64,000 nucleotides of DNA from Phalacrocorax aristotelis (GCF_949628215.1 NC_134276.1:102799799-102863798), one strand, 5' to 3'; positions 39,701 to 47,848 are shown, counted from the first letter of the stretch. A program made the numbers and translations. The notes: generated from the letters alone by a model not told the origin.

Positions 39701-42700
39701 CGCGCGGAGCTTCTAGCTGGTTCAGTATCCTTCGCTTTTGTAACAGCTCCTGGTCCCAGAGGTATTTTGGCACTTTGTATTTCCACCTGGGTCACAGCGG
39801 GGCTGCACGGTGTCACACTCAAATTATCAGATATAATTGAGGGCTTCAGGGCTGGCTCCAAAGTTCTGCTCACGCCCCCCAGTTCCAAAGATCTTTCCAC
39901 ATTTTTCACATTTCCCATACTGAGAGATTTTTCAGTTGCTTCTGGAATTTTCACTCCTTCCATGGCCACAGACATGTGAGCTACCTTCACAGTACTCAGA
40001 TCTGCCTGATTTGCAGATTCAGGAATTCTTGTCACATCACTTCCCCAAGACACAGATGCTGAAGTTGCTTCTACCTCTTTTTCTCCACCCTGTGCCACAG
40101 ATTGTAGAGATGCTTCTGAATATTTCAACACCTCCATGGTCTTAGACTCAAGCACTGTATCTAAAGCTGCTACTTCCTCAGTGCCTTTAGATTTCAGAAA
40201 AACCTCGGAACTTTTTAGTGCTTCTGTAACCTCTGAAGCTAGAGTTGCTGCTGAATCTTTCTGAATCTCAGATTTACTGGCAACCCCAGATGGGATGCTA
40301 GAGGAAGTATCATTTCCAGTATCAGCAAAAACACCCTTTTCACCTGCATTAATAGCTATAGGATAAATATTTTCATGAGACTGTTTAATTTGTTCTTCTC
40401 TAGTGCAAATTTGAGTTATACTAGCATTTTCTTGGATATCACACTGGCTGCCTTCTAAATTAAATGGAGGATTTGTTGCACACAGAGTCCCTTTGTCACT
40501 TCCAAGATTTTCTGTAGATTGCTGAGAATCAGTTCTTGACTGAGAAACAAGTCCTAAAGCTTGTCTATCAAGCTCCTCACTTGCCTTTAAGCACAGTTCT
40601 TCTGGCTGCACATGGACAGCCAGATTTGCATCTCCAAATCCTCCCTGCTGTACACTGGAGGTTGATTTCTCTGGCATCAAGTGAGAAGCAGGCTGCAAAC
40701 CTGCGTGTTCTCCATGACGTGTACTCAACTTGGACTCCTTTGGCTGCTTTTTATGCTTTTTCTCTTTCTTTCTTTTCTTCTTCTTTTTCTTCTTCTTCTT
40801 GCTTTTGTGTTTCTTGTTCTTTTTTGATTTTTTCCTAGGAATTTCATCTTCAGCCGTAGAGCTTCTTTTTGTAGACTGAGTACTACTTTTCACAGTATTT
40901 TTGTCTACATCTAGAAAAAATGATATTTTCCTTGTAAATGTTATTAAAAGTACATTTTAAAAATTCTTTTAGACTAGTGACCAAGTATATGGACAGAGAT
41001 ACAAAAAATTTAAACTTGAAACGCGTTCCTTCTTCACTGAAGTACCACACACAAGCCCCCTTTCAGCCCTCTTACCCTTCCTCTCAGGAATTACATTAAG
41101 TAAAAATAACTAATTCTTCTTCCAAAAAGTTAACCAAATCTTCTCAGTCAGCAACCCAGTTCCAATGGGAACATGACTCTTTCCAATAAGCAGTTGGATA
41201 TACTTCCACCTATCTAACTGGGCAGTGCACTCTTCCAGGAGGCTGGAGATGTGCTTTTAACACCAAGCTGCACATGGAAGTGAAACAACTCCCATTTTCC
41301 AGGCAAATTATCTAAGAAGTGGTATGCTTATCGTGTAGAATGGGGCCAGCCCATTATCCTCTACTATGCTTTAACTTGTGAGCAAGCCCAATATCGCTGG
41401 TGTGTTAGAAATTATCTAAGCATATTTACCAATTAAGTTCCTGATGGCAAAGTTCTGCAAACAAATTTGGGGAAACAGCACCTACTTCCCCAGTCCCAAA
41501 CAAGCTTTAAGGCACTGCAAGCAACCAGCTGTTCAGAGGGGACTGCAGTTGCCAGAAGCAGCTGCAAATATGCGAGTATCCAGTAGGGCTTTTCCTTCAA
41601 ATAGGAAAGTAACCAATAAATTCAGGTGACTGCAGGGACAAGCAATCACTGAGAGGGAAAGATGAAGATGAGGTTTCAATCACCTTCTTTTAATTCTGTA
41701 TCTCACTTCCCTCCACATTTAACCTGTGTTAGGTTCTTACCCTTCACTGGATCTAATGCCATGTTTTCATGAGAAAGGCACTTCTATTAAAGGCAATATG
41801 TTACCATTCTCTTAAATATGAGCTATATATTCAAGTCTGCTTGCATGCTATCTTCAATGATTGTATTTATACTGGCCAATGCAGCAATATGGATTCTCCA
41901 GCTATCATCTGGCTGTTATTACAAAGCATACTCTTTCAAGCAAACAACGAAAAATCATGCAAAAACTGTTGGTAATTACAATACTAGTAACTTAAGATTC
42001 CATAAAAAGCATCTCAGGTAGTTCTAAACACACACGTTTTTACAGGATAAACAGCTTAATAAAAAATGTTTCCACTAACACTGCTGTGAATGCAATGAAA
42101 GAGGACAACGAAGCTGCATCAAATGACCTTTCCTACACAGCATTTTCAGATAATCTCTGTTGTCCAACAGCAACATTAACTCCTTTCCAGATATGAACAC
42201 TGGGAACATTACCATAGGTTAGGTTTATTTACTTGCAGGTTAATACGTTTCACTTATTTATTACTATGTTAGCATGTCTCATTCTTCCATGACAGCATAA
42301 CAAAAATACAAAAAGATGCCAGCTTGAAGTGCTGCTTGTACAGTGTAAGTGAAAGACTGTTGAAAATGCTCATGGTAAACAATCCACTGTGCATAAAAGA
42401 AAGAAAAAGCAATTCTAAAACCTTGCAAACAGTATCTTTGAAATAAACAATTCTCTACACTGCATCTTAAAAAAAAAATCACTCGAACTATATTTACCAA
42501 GCACATACCAGTCACCTAATGTGTCAACTCAAAAAAAAAATTAGAAATGCAATAATTAGAGCCTTCATCTCACTAACTCTCCCAATTCAGAAATTTTACA
42601 GAAAGGACTAGTCCCATGGGAAGGGAAACTCATATGCAACTTTTTTGGCATAATAAATCCCATAATTTATTGAAGTTATGAGATTGCTACATAAAAATTT

Positions 42701-44333
42701 CATTACCTTTGGAAGATTGCAATCTGAGTATCTATGTTTTAAAGATAAGGGCATTATTCATTTTAAAACAACACAGCATCTTACTCTGACAGAATAGTTA
42801 ATATCATACAGGTCTGCATTCTAATAATTGATTTTTAGAAATAATCTTGCAAACCAATCCAAAACAACACAATAAACAATGCTTCTGCCCATCACTACCA
42901 GCTTTGTTAGTAAGAACTGCTAATTGAAACTGTAAAATAAATATATACAAAATAAAGCAGTTATATATGTATACACACATTATTTATAAGCTTTGTTAGT
43001 AAGAACTGCTAATTGGAACTGTAAAATAAATATATACAAAATAAAGCAGTTATATATGTATACACACATTATTTATAAGTTTTAGCATTGTTGTAACAGA
43101 GAGAAAAGAAAAATAACTTTTTCCCACACTAGGTAATGCTTTCGTATGATAACCAGCTTCAATTTTTAAATTGCATATTTCTCTGTCCATCTATGGTTGT
43201 AAATCACAGCAGACAAAACAAAAATACTTAATAAACATTACAATAAATGTACAGCTTGTCAGATGAAGCTCAGTGAGAGGAACAGTACTAAAAAGTACTT
43301 CTTCACCTCTGTAAAGCTGATCCAATTTTAAGCATAATGACAACCTTCTTAAACAAGAACATATTTGCCATTTACCTGATTTGCACTGCAGCTCTGTATC
43401 AAGGGCTCCAGAGAGCACTTCCTCTATTTTCTGCACTATCTGATCATTCTGACGACTCCCAGCACCAGCAACAGTGTCATCTGAAGGGTTGGCTTGCTCA
43501 GCTGGGACTGTGTCACCATTGGGCTGGCCTTCTACCTTTCCACTAACCAAAAAAAAAAAAAAATTCAACATCGTACAAGTAATTTTGAGCCTTTTTGACC
43601 TTTTTTTAAAACTCATAAGCACTTATTACACTTAACCCTTTGAAACGGTATTTTAGCCTCCTGAAGAAGCCACACTTTTAGCAAAGCATCTACCTCTTGA
43701 CTGATTTTCACTTATTTGCTACAGAACACATTGTGGCAACTGAATATTAGGCACGAGAGGGGAAAACATGTTCTCGAATGTGCCACTGTCCCTGTCTTTT
43801 ATGCAAGAACTTGTACAGGCTCCCCTCACAAAATAAGCACTCATCACTCACTCTTCTCCAGCAGATTTTAAGAGGTAAGGCTAGGGAAAACTAGGCGAGC
43901 TTAAATGCAGGAAGACAAATCGCAGACGCTCACCCCTTTCCCTCCTTCCCCCACCTAAGAGACCAACACTGACAACCCGTGAGTGAAAAAGGGTGCGCGT
44001 TCTCCAGGAGACAAGGCGTGCGTCTGCCCCCCCCCCCCCCCCCCCGTGTTTTCGCTCAAGGCGCTTGCAAGGGCCCTAGCCCCTGGGCCCCGCCATGTTG
44101 ACGCCGAAACGACCGGCAAAAGGCCTGGGCTCATCTCCCCCCGTCCCGAAGCGGGGCCCGCGCGCTTCCCTCCCTTCCCTTGCACCCCTCCTCTCCCCGC
44201 GCACTAGGCCCCGGTGCGAGCGCGGCTGCGCCGCCGGCCAGGCTCGTTACCCGCTGTGCTGCTGCTCTTCCTGGATCTCCCGGAATTTGCTAACCACAAA
44301 GGACCGAAAGATCTGCTCGATATTAGCCGCCAT
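6579..44333 (-). CDS. SON: SON, nuclear speckle splicing cofactor (gene span, 12 coding exons)
   Basis: The whole SON coding region is present on the minus strand. Twelve exons join with matching phases into 12,225 nt, coding 4,074 residues plus TAG. Layout: N-terminal block starting MAANIEQIF (1-83); lysine run (about 109-140); low-complexity repeats (about 145-1455); first RS domain (about 1485-1920); acidic Ser/Glu repeats (about 1920-3340); second RS domain (about 3350-3670); conserved acidic and linker segments (3672-3911); G-patch (from about 3920, finishing around exon 10); dsRNA-binding fold (about 3985-4055). SON is a large speckle protein that binds RNA and supports splicing of introns with weak sites, notably in cell-cycle and chromatin genes. 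The ends match human SON closely. The centre does not: human SON is about 2,430 residues and carries different tandem repeats. All introns are GT-AG. The start is chosen by the match to the human N-terminus and by the CpG-island location. Confidence 0.93.
6738..7257 (-). other. SON: SON intron 11
   Basis: This is a 520-bp GT-AG intron (donor AAG|GTGTGT). A 15-bp sequence, ACCTTAAAGATAAAA on the + strand at 7256-7270, spans its donor junction and is repeated at the acceptor of the neighbouring exon. Nothing else is recognised. Confidence 0.85.
7258..7373 (-). CDS. SON: SON coding exon 11: dsRNA-binding fold, first half
   Basis: This 116-nt exon (phase 1 in, phase 0 out) encodes GKHPVSALMEICNKRRW, then PPEFVLV and DHRKHFIFK. 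This is helix 1 and the first strands of the double-stranded RNA-binding motif, nearly identical to human SON. The exon is bracketed by a perfect 15-bp direct repeat, so acceptor and donor junctions share the same AAG|GT core. Confidence 0.93.
7374..7483 (-). other. SON: SON intron 10
   Basis: This is a short GT-AG intron of 110 bp between exons 10 and 11. Its donor is CAG|GTGAGA and it ends ATCTTTAAG. Confidence 0.9.
7484..7552 (-). CDS. SON: SON coding exon 10: G-patch to dsRBM linker
   Basis: This 69-nt exon (phase 1 to 1) encodes LVAVGEKAQKRSGHY, then MKDLSG. It closes the G-patch region (KG-LVAVGE) and leads into the dsRNA-binding fold. It is close to human SON over its whole length. 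Confidence 0.92.
7553..11687 (-). other. SON: SON intron 9
   Basis: This 4.1-kb intron holds no exon, RNA gene or mobile element that I recognise. A T/G-rich low-complexity stretch lies at about 8633-8690. Open frames here (up to 138 codons on + at 8636-9052) run through that low-complexity DNA and lack support. Confidence 0.7.
11688..11835 (-). CDS. SON: SON coding exon 9: G-patch domain
   Basis: This 148-nt exon (phase 0 in, 1 out) contains the glycine pattern of a G-patch: VTGGMGAQLMRKMGW, then EGEGLGKNKEG, then PIMVDFKTDRKG. G-patch domains bind nucleic acid or activate DEAH-box helicases. In SON the domain supports its splicing role. The aromatic after the second glycine block (GW) and the GLG turn, both family hallmarks, are intact. 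Splice sites are GATAG|GAT and AAAG|GTAAGC. Confidence 0.94.
11836..19161 (-). other. SON: SON intron 8
   Basis: This is the longest SON intron, at 7.3 kb. It holds a 16-bp poly-C run at 17168-17183 and small A/T-rich simple tracts such as 13130-13155. A 130-codon plus-strand open frame at 17254-17646 starts at TTG and has no recognisable similarity or splice context. No mobile element is recognised. Confidence 0.7.
19162..19278 (-). CDS. SON: SON coding exon 8
   Basis: This 117-nt exon (phase 0 to 0) encodes IDAWAQSNSIPGQFTGS, then GAQILSS and GPQAWIRK. It is the conserved segment immediately before the G-patch in vertebrate SON. Splice sites are TGTAG|ATT and AAAG|GTAGAA. Confidence 0.93.
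19279..19682 (-). other. SON: SON intron 7
   Basis: This is a 404-bp GT-AG intron (donor CAG|GTATGT). Nothing else is recognised. Confidence 0.9.
19683..19793 (-). CDS. SON: SON coding exon 7
   Basis: This 111-nt exon (phase 0 to 0) encodes VDITTAMNDRAVAQKRL, then FDLEAM and LNRAQEQ. It has the conserved DIS/T-TAM...AQKRL...FDLEAM pattern of the SON C-terminal region. It is probably helical, and no function is assigned to this segment alone. Confidence 0.92.
19794..24043 (-). other. SON: SON intron 6
   Basis: This is a 4.25-kb AT-rich intron. No exon with acceptable borders, RNA gene or transposable element is recognised. There are short A or T runs only. Confidence 0.7.
24044..24232 (-). 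CDS. SON: SON coding exon 6
   Basis: This 189-nt exon (phase 0 to 0) starts TPSIKPAPPPQPKNQ. It includes KEFPVSSGSQHRKKEAD and SVYGEWVPVEK, nearly identical to human SON. The run of PPP plus lysine suggests a flexible linker. Splice sites are TTAAG|ACT and GAG|GTAAGG. Confidence 0.93.
24233..26031 (-). other. SON: SON intron 5
   Basis: This is a 1.8-kb AT-rich intron (donor AGT|GTGAGT). A 105-codon plus-strand frame at 25297-25614 has no support. Nothing else is recognised. Confidence 0.75.
26032..26172 (-). CDS. SON: SON coding exon 5
   Basis: This 141-nt exon (phase 0 to 0) encodes KCKKIAQSTDDVIVNKP, then VSDEEEEE, FKLSEPKPIFFNLS. The acidic run followed by the hydrophobic PIFFNL motif is a conserved signature of SON. 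The donor is set at AGT|GTGAGT because only this keeps frame with exon 6. Confidence 0.93.
26173..28450 (-). other. SON: SON intron 4
   Basis: This 2.3-kb intron holds a poly-G run near 26260 and a poly-A run followed by Gs at about 26817-26840. No gene or mobile element is recognised. Confidence 0.7.
28451..28611 (-). CDS. SON: SON coding exon 4
   Basis: This 161-nt exon (phase 1 in, 0 out) encodes KAQLLEIAKANAAAMCAKSG, then VPLPPSL, ending TLKELTE. The LLEIAKANAAAMC helix directly follows the RS domain in all SON proteins I know, which anchors the C-terminal exon chain. Splice sites are TTTAG|ACA and GAG|GTAAGT. Confidence 0.94.
28612..30146 (-). other. SON: SON intron 3
   Basis: This is a 1.5-kb AT-rich intron (donor TTGG|GTAAGT, acceptor TTTTTTTAG). 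Nothing else is recognised. Confidence 0.8.
30147..40910 (-). CDS. SON: SON coding exon 3: giant repeat and RS-domain exon
   Basis: A single uninterrupted exon of 10,764 bp (phase 1 in, 1 out) encodes residues 84-3672. It opens DVDKNTVKSSTQ, then has a lysine run, like human SON after its second exon. About 1,300 residues of loose roughly 15-residue repeats follow (LExxLxPVAVxxxK style). Next come an RS domain with a tight 81-bp array, about 1,420 residues of acidic Ser/Glu repeats ending in a tight 90-bp array, and a second RS domain that starts with a 90-bp array and ends SPKRLTDL. Human SON also has one giant exon 3, but with unrelated repeat types and about two-thirds the total protein length. 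RS dipeptides are expected to be phosphorylated by SR-protein kinases and to target the protein to speckles. The frame stays open throughout and both ends splice in phase, so I see no sign of decay. Confidence 0.93.
30610..31065 (-). repeat. SON: 90-bp tandem array in SON second RS domain
   Basis: About five units of 90 bp (30 residues) carry the core SRSTSVEK-ADKESSRRS-RRRRSRS. On the + strand the marker AACAGAT (AACTGAT in one copy) recurs at 30691, 30781, 30871, 30961 and 31051, exactly 90 bp apart. The unit is basic, and the period keeps the frame open. Confidence 0.92.
31150..31935 (-). repeat. SON: 90-bp acidic tandem array in SON
   Basis: At least eight close copies, plus degenerate copies toward 32100, encode a 30-residue acidic unit with the core ESRSTTGEE, then EPSLTAERR, then STSSD. 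On the + strand the marker TCACCAGT (or a near match) recurs every 90 bp at about 31202, 31292, 31382, 31472, 31562, 31652, 31742 and 31832. Coding residues are about 3077-3337. Confidence 0.93.
31936..35400 (-). repeat. SON: Degenerate acidic ~30-residue repeats in SON
   Basis: This is a long series of diverged units with the pattern E-[PL]-S-L-x-SE, then S-x-S-x-[DE]-x-[HQ]-E, then S-x-x-x-EK. Where alignment is easiest (about 32000-33400) spacing is about 29-30 residues. Farther left in the protein the spacing becomes irregular. The region is rich in Ser, Glu, Asp and Pro and is predicted disordered. It links the two RS domains. Confidence 0.8.
35885..36445 (-). repeat. SON: 81-bp tandem array in SON first RS domain
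   Basis: Six or seven 27-residue units carry the core SKSRSVEKRLSSRRSGRRRS then RSSDRYR. The + strand marker CTTTTCC recurs at 35947, 36028, 36109, 36190, 36271 and 36352, exactly 81 bp apart. The central copies are nearly identical, suggesting recent expansion or homogenisation. Flanking units at 35430-35880 are 28-30 residues long and Lys-rich. Confidence 0.93.
36800..40740 (-). repeat. SON: Loose 15-16-residue repeats in SON N-terminal half
   Basis: Coding residues about 145-1455 are built from weakly conserved short units such as LEATLLSLQ, LEEALQPVAV and FETVMEPVGV, roughly every 15-16 residues. They alternate hydrophobic and acidic positions. Human SON has proline-rich short repeats in the equivalent place, but of different sequence. 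The boundaries are approximate. Confidence 0.6.
40911..43375 (-). other. SON: SON intron 2
   Basis: This is a 2.5-kb AT-rich GT-AG intron (donor CAG|GTAAAT, acceptor TTTTCTAG). It contains the 89-bp tandem duplication listed separately. No gene is seen. Confidence 0.85.
42901..43078. repeat. 89-bp tandem duplication in SON intron 2
   Basis: Two adjacent copies, at 42901-42989 and 42990-43078, both start GCTTTGTTAGTAAGAACTGC. I find one difference between them (TTGAAACT versus TTGGAACT). The unit is AT-rich and contains two AATAAATAT/AATAAAG motifs. One substitution in 89 bp suggests a recent event. Confidence 0.95.
43376..43542 (-). CDS. SON: SON coding exon 2
   Basis: This 167-nt exon (phase 2 in, 1 out) encodes GKVEGQPNGDTVPAEQ, then NDQIVQKIEEVLSGALDTEL. 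The IVQKIEEVLSG-LDTEL block is almost invariant with human SON. The acceptor GGTTAG|TGG follows a long T tract on the minus strand. The donor is TCAG|GTAAAT. Confidence 0.94.
43543..44250 (-). other. SON: SON intron 1
   Basis: This 708-bp intron begins inside the CpG island (donor GCGG|GTAACG). It includes a poly-C run (poly-G on the SON strand) of about 19 bp at 44027-44045. Nothing else is recognised. Confidence 0.88.
44251..44333 (-). CDS. SON: SON coding exon 1 (start)
   Basis: This exon holds 83 coding nucleotides. ATG is at 44333-44331 in the context GCTGTCATGGCG. It encodes MAANIEQIFRSFVVSKFREI, then QEEQQHS, matching the human SON N-terminus almost residue for residue. It ends in phase 2 and joins exon 2 in frame. 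It lies in a CpG island, so 5' UTR and TSS are probably just above 44340. Confidence 0.94.
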
Positions 44334-44560
44334 GACAGCCCCCCCTCCCCGCCCCGCGCTCCGCTTTCCTTCCTGCCGAGACGCGAGGCCTCCGATATCC
44401 CAGAAGCCCCCACCGCAGCGCTAGGCCCAGGGCCCTCGCTGACGTGCTCGCTAGATGCCCTCTCGCCATTGGCTGCCCTCTAACGGATGACGTAGGCCGG
44501 AGGGGCGGGGGGGGGGGGAGAACGGCTCGGGCCTCCGGAAGGCCGCTCTAACCGAGAAAA
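44334..44560. promoter_or_regulatory. SON: SON proximal promoter, possibly bidirectional
   Basis: This CpG-rich DNA lies immediately upstream of the SON start. It has a CCAAT box on the minus strand (ATTGG at 44469-44473), CRE-like TGACGT at about 44440 and TGACGTAG at about 44488, and a ZNF143-like ATATCCCAGAAGCCC near 44395. No TATA box is evident. In human, SON and GART fire divergently from one short shared promoter. Here the GART side is less clear. Confidence 0.6.
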
Positions 44561-45146
44561 AGCCATAGAGCGCCGGCCCCGTCTAGCTTCCGGGGGGGGG
44601 AAGGGGGGGGGAGTCTCGTGTCTCAGAGAAGTTCGCCGCTCCCCGCCCCCCCCCCCCCCGCCGGAGCGCGCCCCGCCGCCATGTTGTTGCGCCCCACCCC
44701 CACCCCACCGGCCCCGCGCCCCATCCCTCCTCTCCCCGCGAGAGGCAAAGACCCGGCGGGCTGCCGTGCTTCACCCCCCACCCCGGACAGGTTGAAACCG
44801 TTAACTGCCGTACTGCCCCCCCGCCCCGCCACACAAACACACACACACACACCCCCCGATGACCCCCTCCCACACACACACCGCCGCCGTCCTCGGCCCC
44901 TCTCGCGCCCCGTACACCGAAAAGCCGCGTCCGGGCTCCCGGGAGACCGGGGGGGGGGGGGGAGTTGGAGGGCGCCATGGCGTCGGTGACCGCCGGTCCC
45001 TACGGCCCTGCTGTCCCCGTGTGTGTGTCATTCACCCACCCACCCTCGCCCCCCCGTCCCCCGCGGCGATCGCGGCCCTCCCCAGGAACCACCGGGTCCC
45101 GGAGCCATTTAGGCCTTCTCGGAAAAACCCGGCGGCCAGCACTCAC

Positions 45147-45259
45147 CTCGCCGAGGGCCGGAGCGGCGGCGGCGGCGGCGGGGCCATGGTGGGCTGAAGC
45201 GTGCGTCCGTGGGTGGCGGCGGGCTCGGGGCCGGCGGGGGTGGGCGTGAGTGATGCCAT
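45147..45259 (-). CDS. Candidate alternative SON first exon (speculative)
   Basis: A minus-strand ATG at 45259 opens 37 codons (MASLTPTPAGPEP at the start, MAPPPPPPLRPSA at the end). They run into a strong donor GCGAG|GTGAGT and end in phase 2. SON exon 2 needs phase 2, so joining 45147 to 43542 would be in frame and would give SA-S-GKVEGQ. The true SON exon 1 would be skipped. It could instead be part of a non-coding 5' exon or chance in GC-rich DNA. Confidence 0.25.
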
Positions 45260-45342
45260 TGGTCTCCATGGAGCGGGGCCAAGCCCCGCGCCTCCTCCGT
45301 CGCCCCGTCCGCCGAGCGCCTAGCAGGGGGGCCGGCCCGCAC

Positions 45343-45381
45343 ACTGCTGCCGCTGCTGCTGCCGCTGCTGCTGCTGCTGCA
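45343..45381 (+). repeat. CTG/CCG trinucleotide repeat in CpG island
   Basis: About 12 triplets of CTG with CCG interruptions lie in island 1. On the minus strand this reads as GCA/GCG and could encode an alanine run. It is likely polymorphic in length. Confidence 0.9.
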
Positions 45382-45550
45382 TCACAGGGCCCAGCCCGGC
45401 GCGGCGCGGCGCTGCCCTCACTCACCGAGCGGATCCATGCGAGAGGCGCCCTCCCTTCCCTTCCCCCTCTTCCCGCCCCGCCGAGAGAGCGGGCAGGCCG
45501 GCTGTGACACGCACATGTGCGCCGGGGGCTGGCGGCGGGGCCGGCGCCCC

Positions 45551-47600
45551 GAGAGGCGGCAGGAAAATTAAAGGAACAAAGAAAGAGAAGGAAAATGCCG
45601 CCGCAACCGTGAATAAATAAATGACACTGGAGTGAAAGCCGGCCCCGGCCTCAGCCCACCTGCAACGCCAACGTCTTCTGTGAGGCGTTTTGCTGGAACG
45701 CGCCAAAATCCATTTGTCCCAAGTACAGCTGCCCGCCGCACTGCCCCAAAAGCCGTTCTCATGTATGCCTGTGTGCAAACACGGCTTTGTCAGCCTCGGT
45801 CCTGTAAAACCAAATAATCCTACAGCTGGAAGACTCATCCCGCATAAGAGTTTCTTCTGGTGTCATGAAGCAGCAATTTAAGGGGGTTAGCTGACCTGAA
45901 ATAAATTTAAAAGCCCTCAAAGCCTAGGTGTGGCTGTTTCATTGCCCCTGGGGTCTTCATTTGCAACATCAGCTTCAAGTTCAACGAGGTTTAATAATCA
46001 CTTGCAAGACCCTTTAAAAGCAGCATTGTTCTTTACTGTGTGCTTTAATATTAACTTTGAAAAAACAATGGATTTGACGCTTGGATCAGTTTGCCTCCTT
46101 TTATGCCACAGACCATTTATTACATTTATAACAGAAAGCAGTTATATTTAAGAGGCCCTTTTACAAATAACCTGTACCTTTCATGCCATGCCAACATGGA
46201 TATATTTGAGATCTTACCAGCAGAATATGGTATCTAATTTATGGTATTCAATGAGCTGAAGATTGAAAACGTTTCACTTGAACAATTTCAGACATATTTA
46301 GATTCCCCTGATGCAAATGGCCTTGTCTAGACCAGGCATGCTTTTACCCAGAAACGAGTAGTGATGTTCTACATAGGCATAAGGTTGCTCATGGGGGCCT
46401 TGCCGTAACAGCAAAGCTGGGAAGGCTTTCAGCACGGTATGATCGTAACTTACACCTCCCCAAAAAAACCCCAGCTGTACTAAGGATAAAAGTAGGTTTG
46501 ACTGGCATAACTTAGCCTGCATTAGGGGCTTCAGGCAGAAAAGCTGTTCCAGGCAGGGATCACATCTCAGACACAGGCCGAGGGGAGCCCACACCACTGA
46601 CCTGCCCACCCTCCAGAAAGGGGCCCTTTTCAGATGCAGTTGATTCATTCCCAGAAGGAACACATGTAAATTTATATGTTAAAGAGCTTAACTAAACTGA
46701 TACCCCTACCAGTGTAGGCCTCCATCTATTCAAGGAAAACCATGGAAAAAGGTGCAAAAAAAAAAAGCCAGGGAAGTATTTTAGTCCATGCTGTATATTT
46801 TGCTCTGGTTCCCTAAAACTTAGCACAGACAAAGTAATAACTATAAAAATCACTATAGAAATGAGGATCCACAGCTCCACAGGAAAACAAGTATTCCCAC
46901 GCTCCCTTCCCAACTCTGCTGTAAAAGAACACCACAACCCTTTAGTTAAACAACTTAATTCAGTTAGATGTTGGGTAGTTTTCAGATTAATTAAATGAAA
47001 TATTTTACTTTAATCTTGTCAAGATGAACGATTGTTGCTGATACGTTTAGTGTTCAATTTGTAAACCTAGCATTATGGGACTTTAGTAATAGCAGTTCTG
47101 CTATTTTTGCTGTAATTTATATTTCTGCTGCAATTGTCTGTACTACTTACAGCATTTATTCATGTGACTGTTCCCTTTTAAAGCAAGAGTCAAAGATGTG
47201 CTTAAATATGCAAACAATATTTATTAAACCTGCATTTCATAAGCTAATTTACAAAGAACAGTGAGGTTTTCACATTATAGCTGGGGGGGGGTAAGGGGGG
47301 AAAAGCAAAGCTACGGATGAAATCTGTTTTCATTAACAGTCTCACTGCAATTTTAATGCTAAATTAGACTAAATATTGCCCAACACTCTTTGGTTTCATA
47401 AAGTAGAAAGTTCAGCACTGTACAAACTAAGGAAGTGCTCCTAGAAGACAGAGAGGAGCATTCCCCCGAAAGGACACACAAACAAGATCAACTAAGTCCT
47501 ACCCAGCCAACTTAATAAACTAACCACCTTTACCCGCTGAAGCGATACTCTATACTTCCATAGATAAAAGCAATAACCTACATACAGGCAAGGTTTATTC
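45551..47600. other. AT-rich spacer between the two CpG islands
   Basis: About 2 kb separate the islands. The longest open frame is 121 codons on minus at 46663-46298, with no exon-like borders. A G-run lies at about 47283-47300. No gene is recognised. It may be a GART 5' intron if GART starts in island 1. Confidence 0.5.
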
Positions 47601-47740
47601 TGCCGGCCCTAGCACCTTCCCGGCCCGGCTCAGGACGCTCCGCAGGCAGCGCCCACCCCGAGGTGAAGATATTTCTAGACTTGAAGAATTTACGTGCAAA
47701 ACCAATTAATCGGTCTCAAGGGGGAGACGTTAATTACCCT

Positions 47741-47848
47741 GCCTACCTGCCTCCCTCCCTTCCTCCCTCCCTTCCTCCCTCCCTTCCTTCCTCCCTTCCT
47801 TCCCCCTTTCCTTCCCCCTTTCCTTCCCTCCCGCCTGCCCGCCCCCAG
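47741..47848 (+). repeat. Homopyrimidine (CCCTT)n tract
   Basis: This is roughly 105 bp of nearly pure C/T built from CTTCCTCCCTCC-type units, broken by only a few purines near its ends. It ends GCCCCCAG and could serve as a giant polypyrimidine tract for the exon candidate that follows. It could also form triplex DNA. Confidence 0.9.

Larger units (their letters stand above)
43980..45550. promoter_or_regulatory. CpG island 1 (SON side)
   Basis: This is about 1.5 kb of very G+C-rich DNA with frequent CpG, surrounded by AT-rich sequence. It covers SON exon 1. It contains several G or C homopolymers (44027-44045, about 44508-44518, 44647-44660, 44950-44962), a CTG/CCG microsatellite, and strong donor-like sites on both strands: minus GCGAG|GTGAGT at 45147/45146 and plus GGGC|GTGAGT at 45245/45246. 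Confidence 0.85.

Noticed and set aside
44583-45425. Several 80-140-codon frames on both strands in CpG island 1
   Set aside because: GC-rich DNA with low stop frequency. Alanine, proline and glycine runs come from simple repeats. Only the frame with a phase-matched donor was kept, as a speculative candidate.
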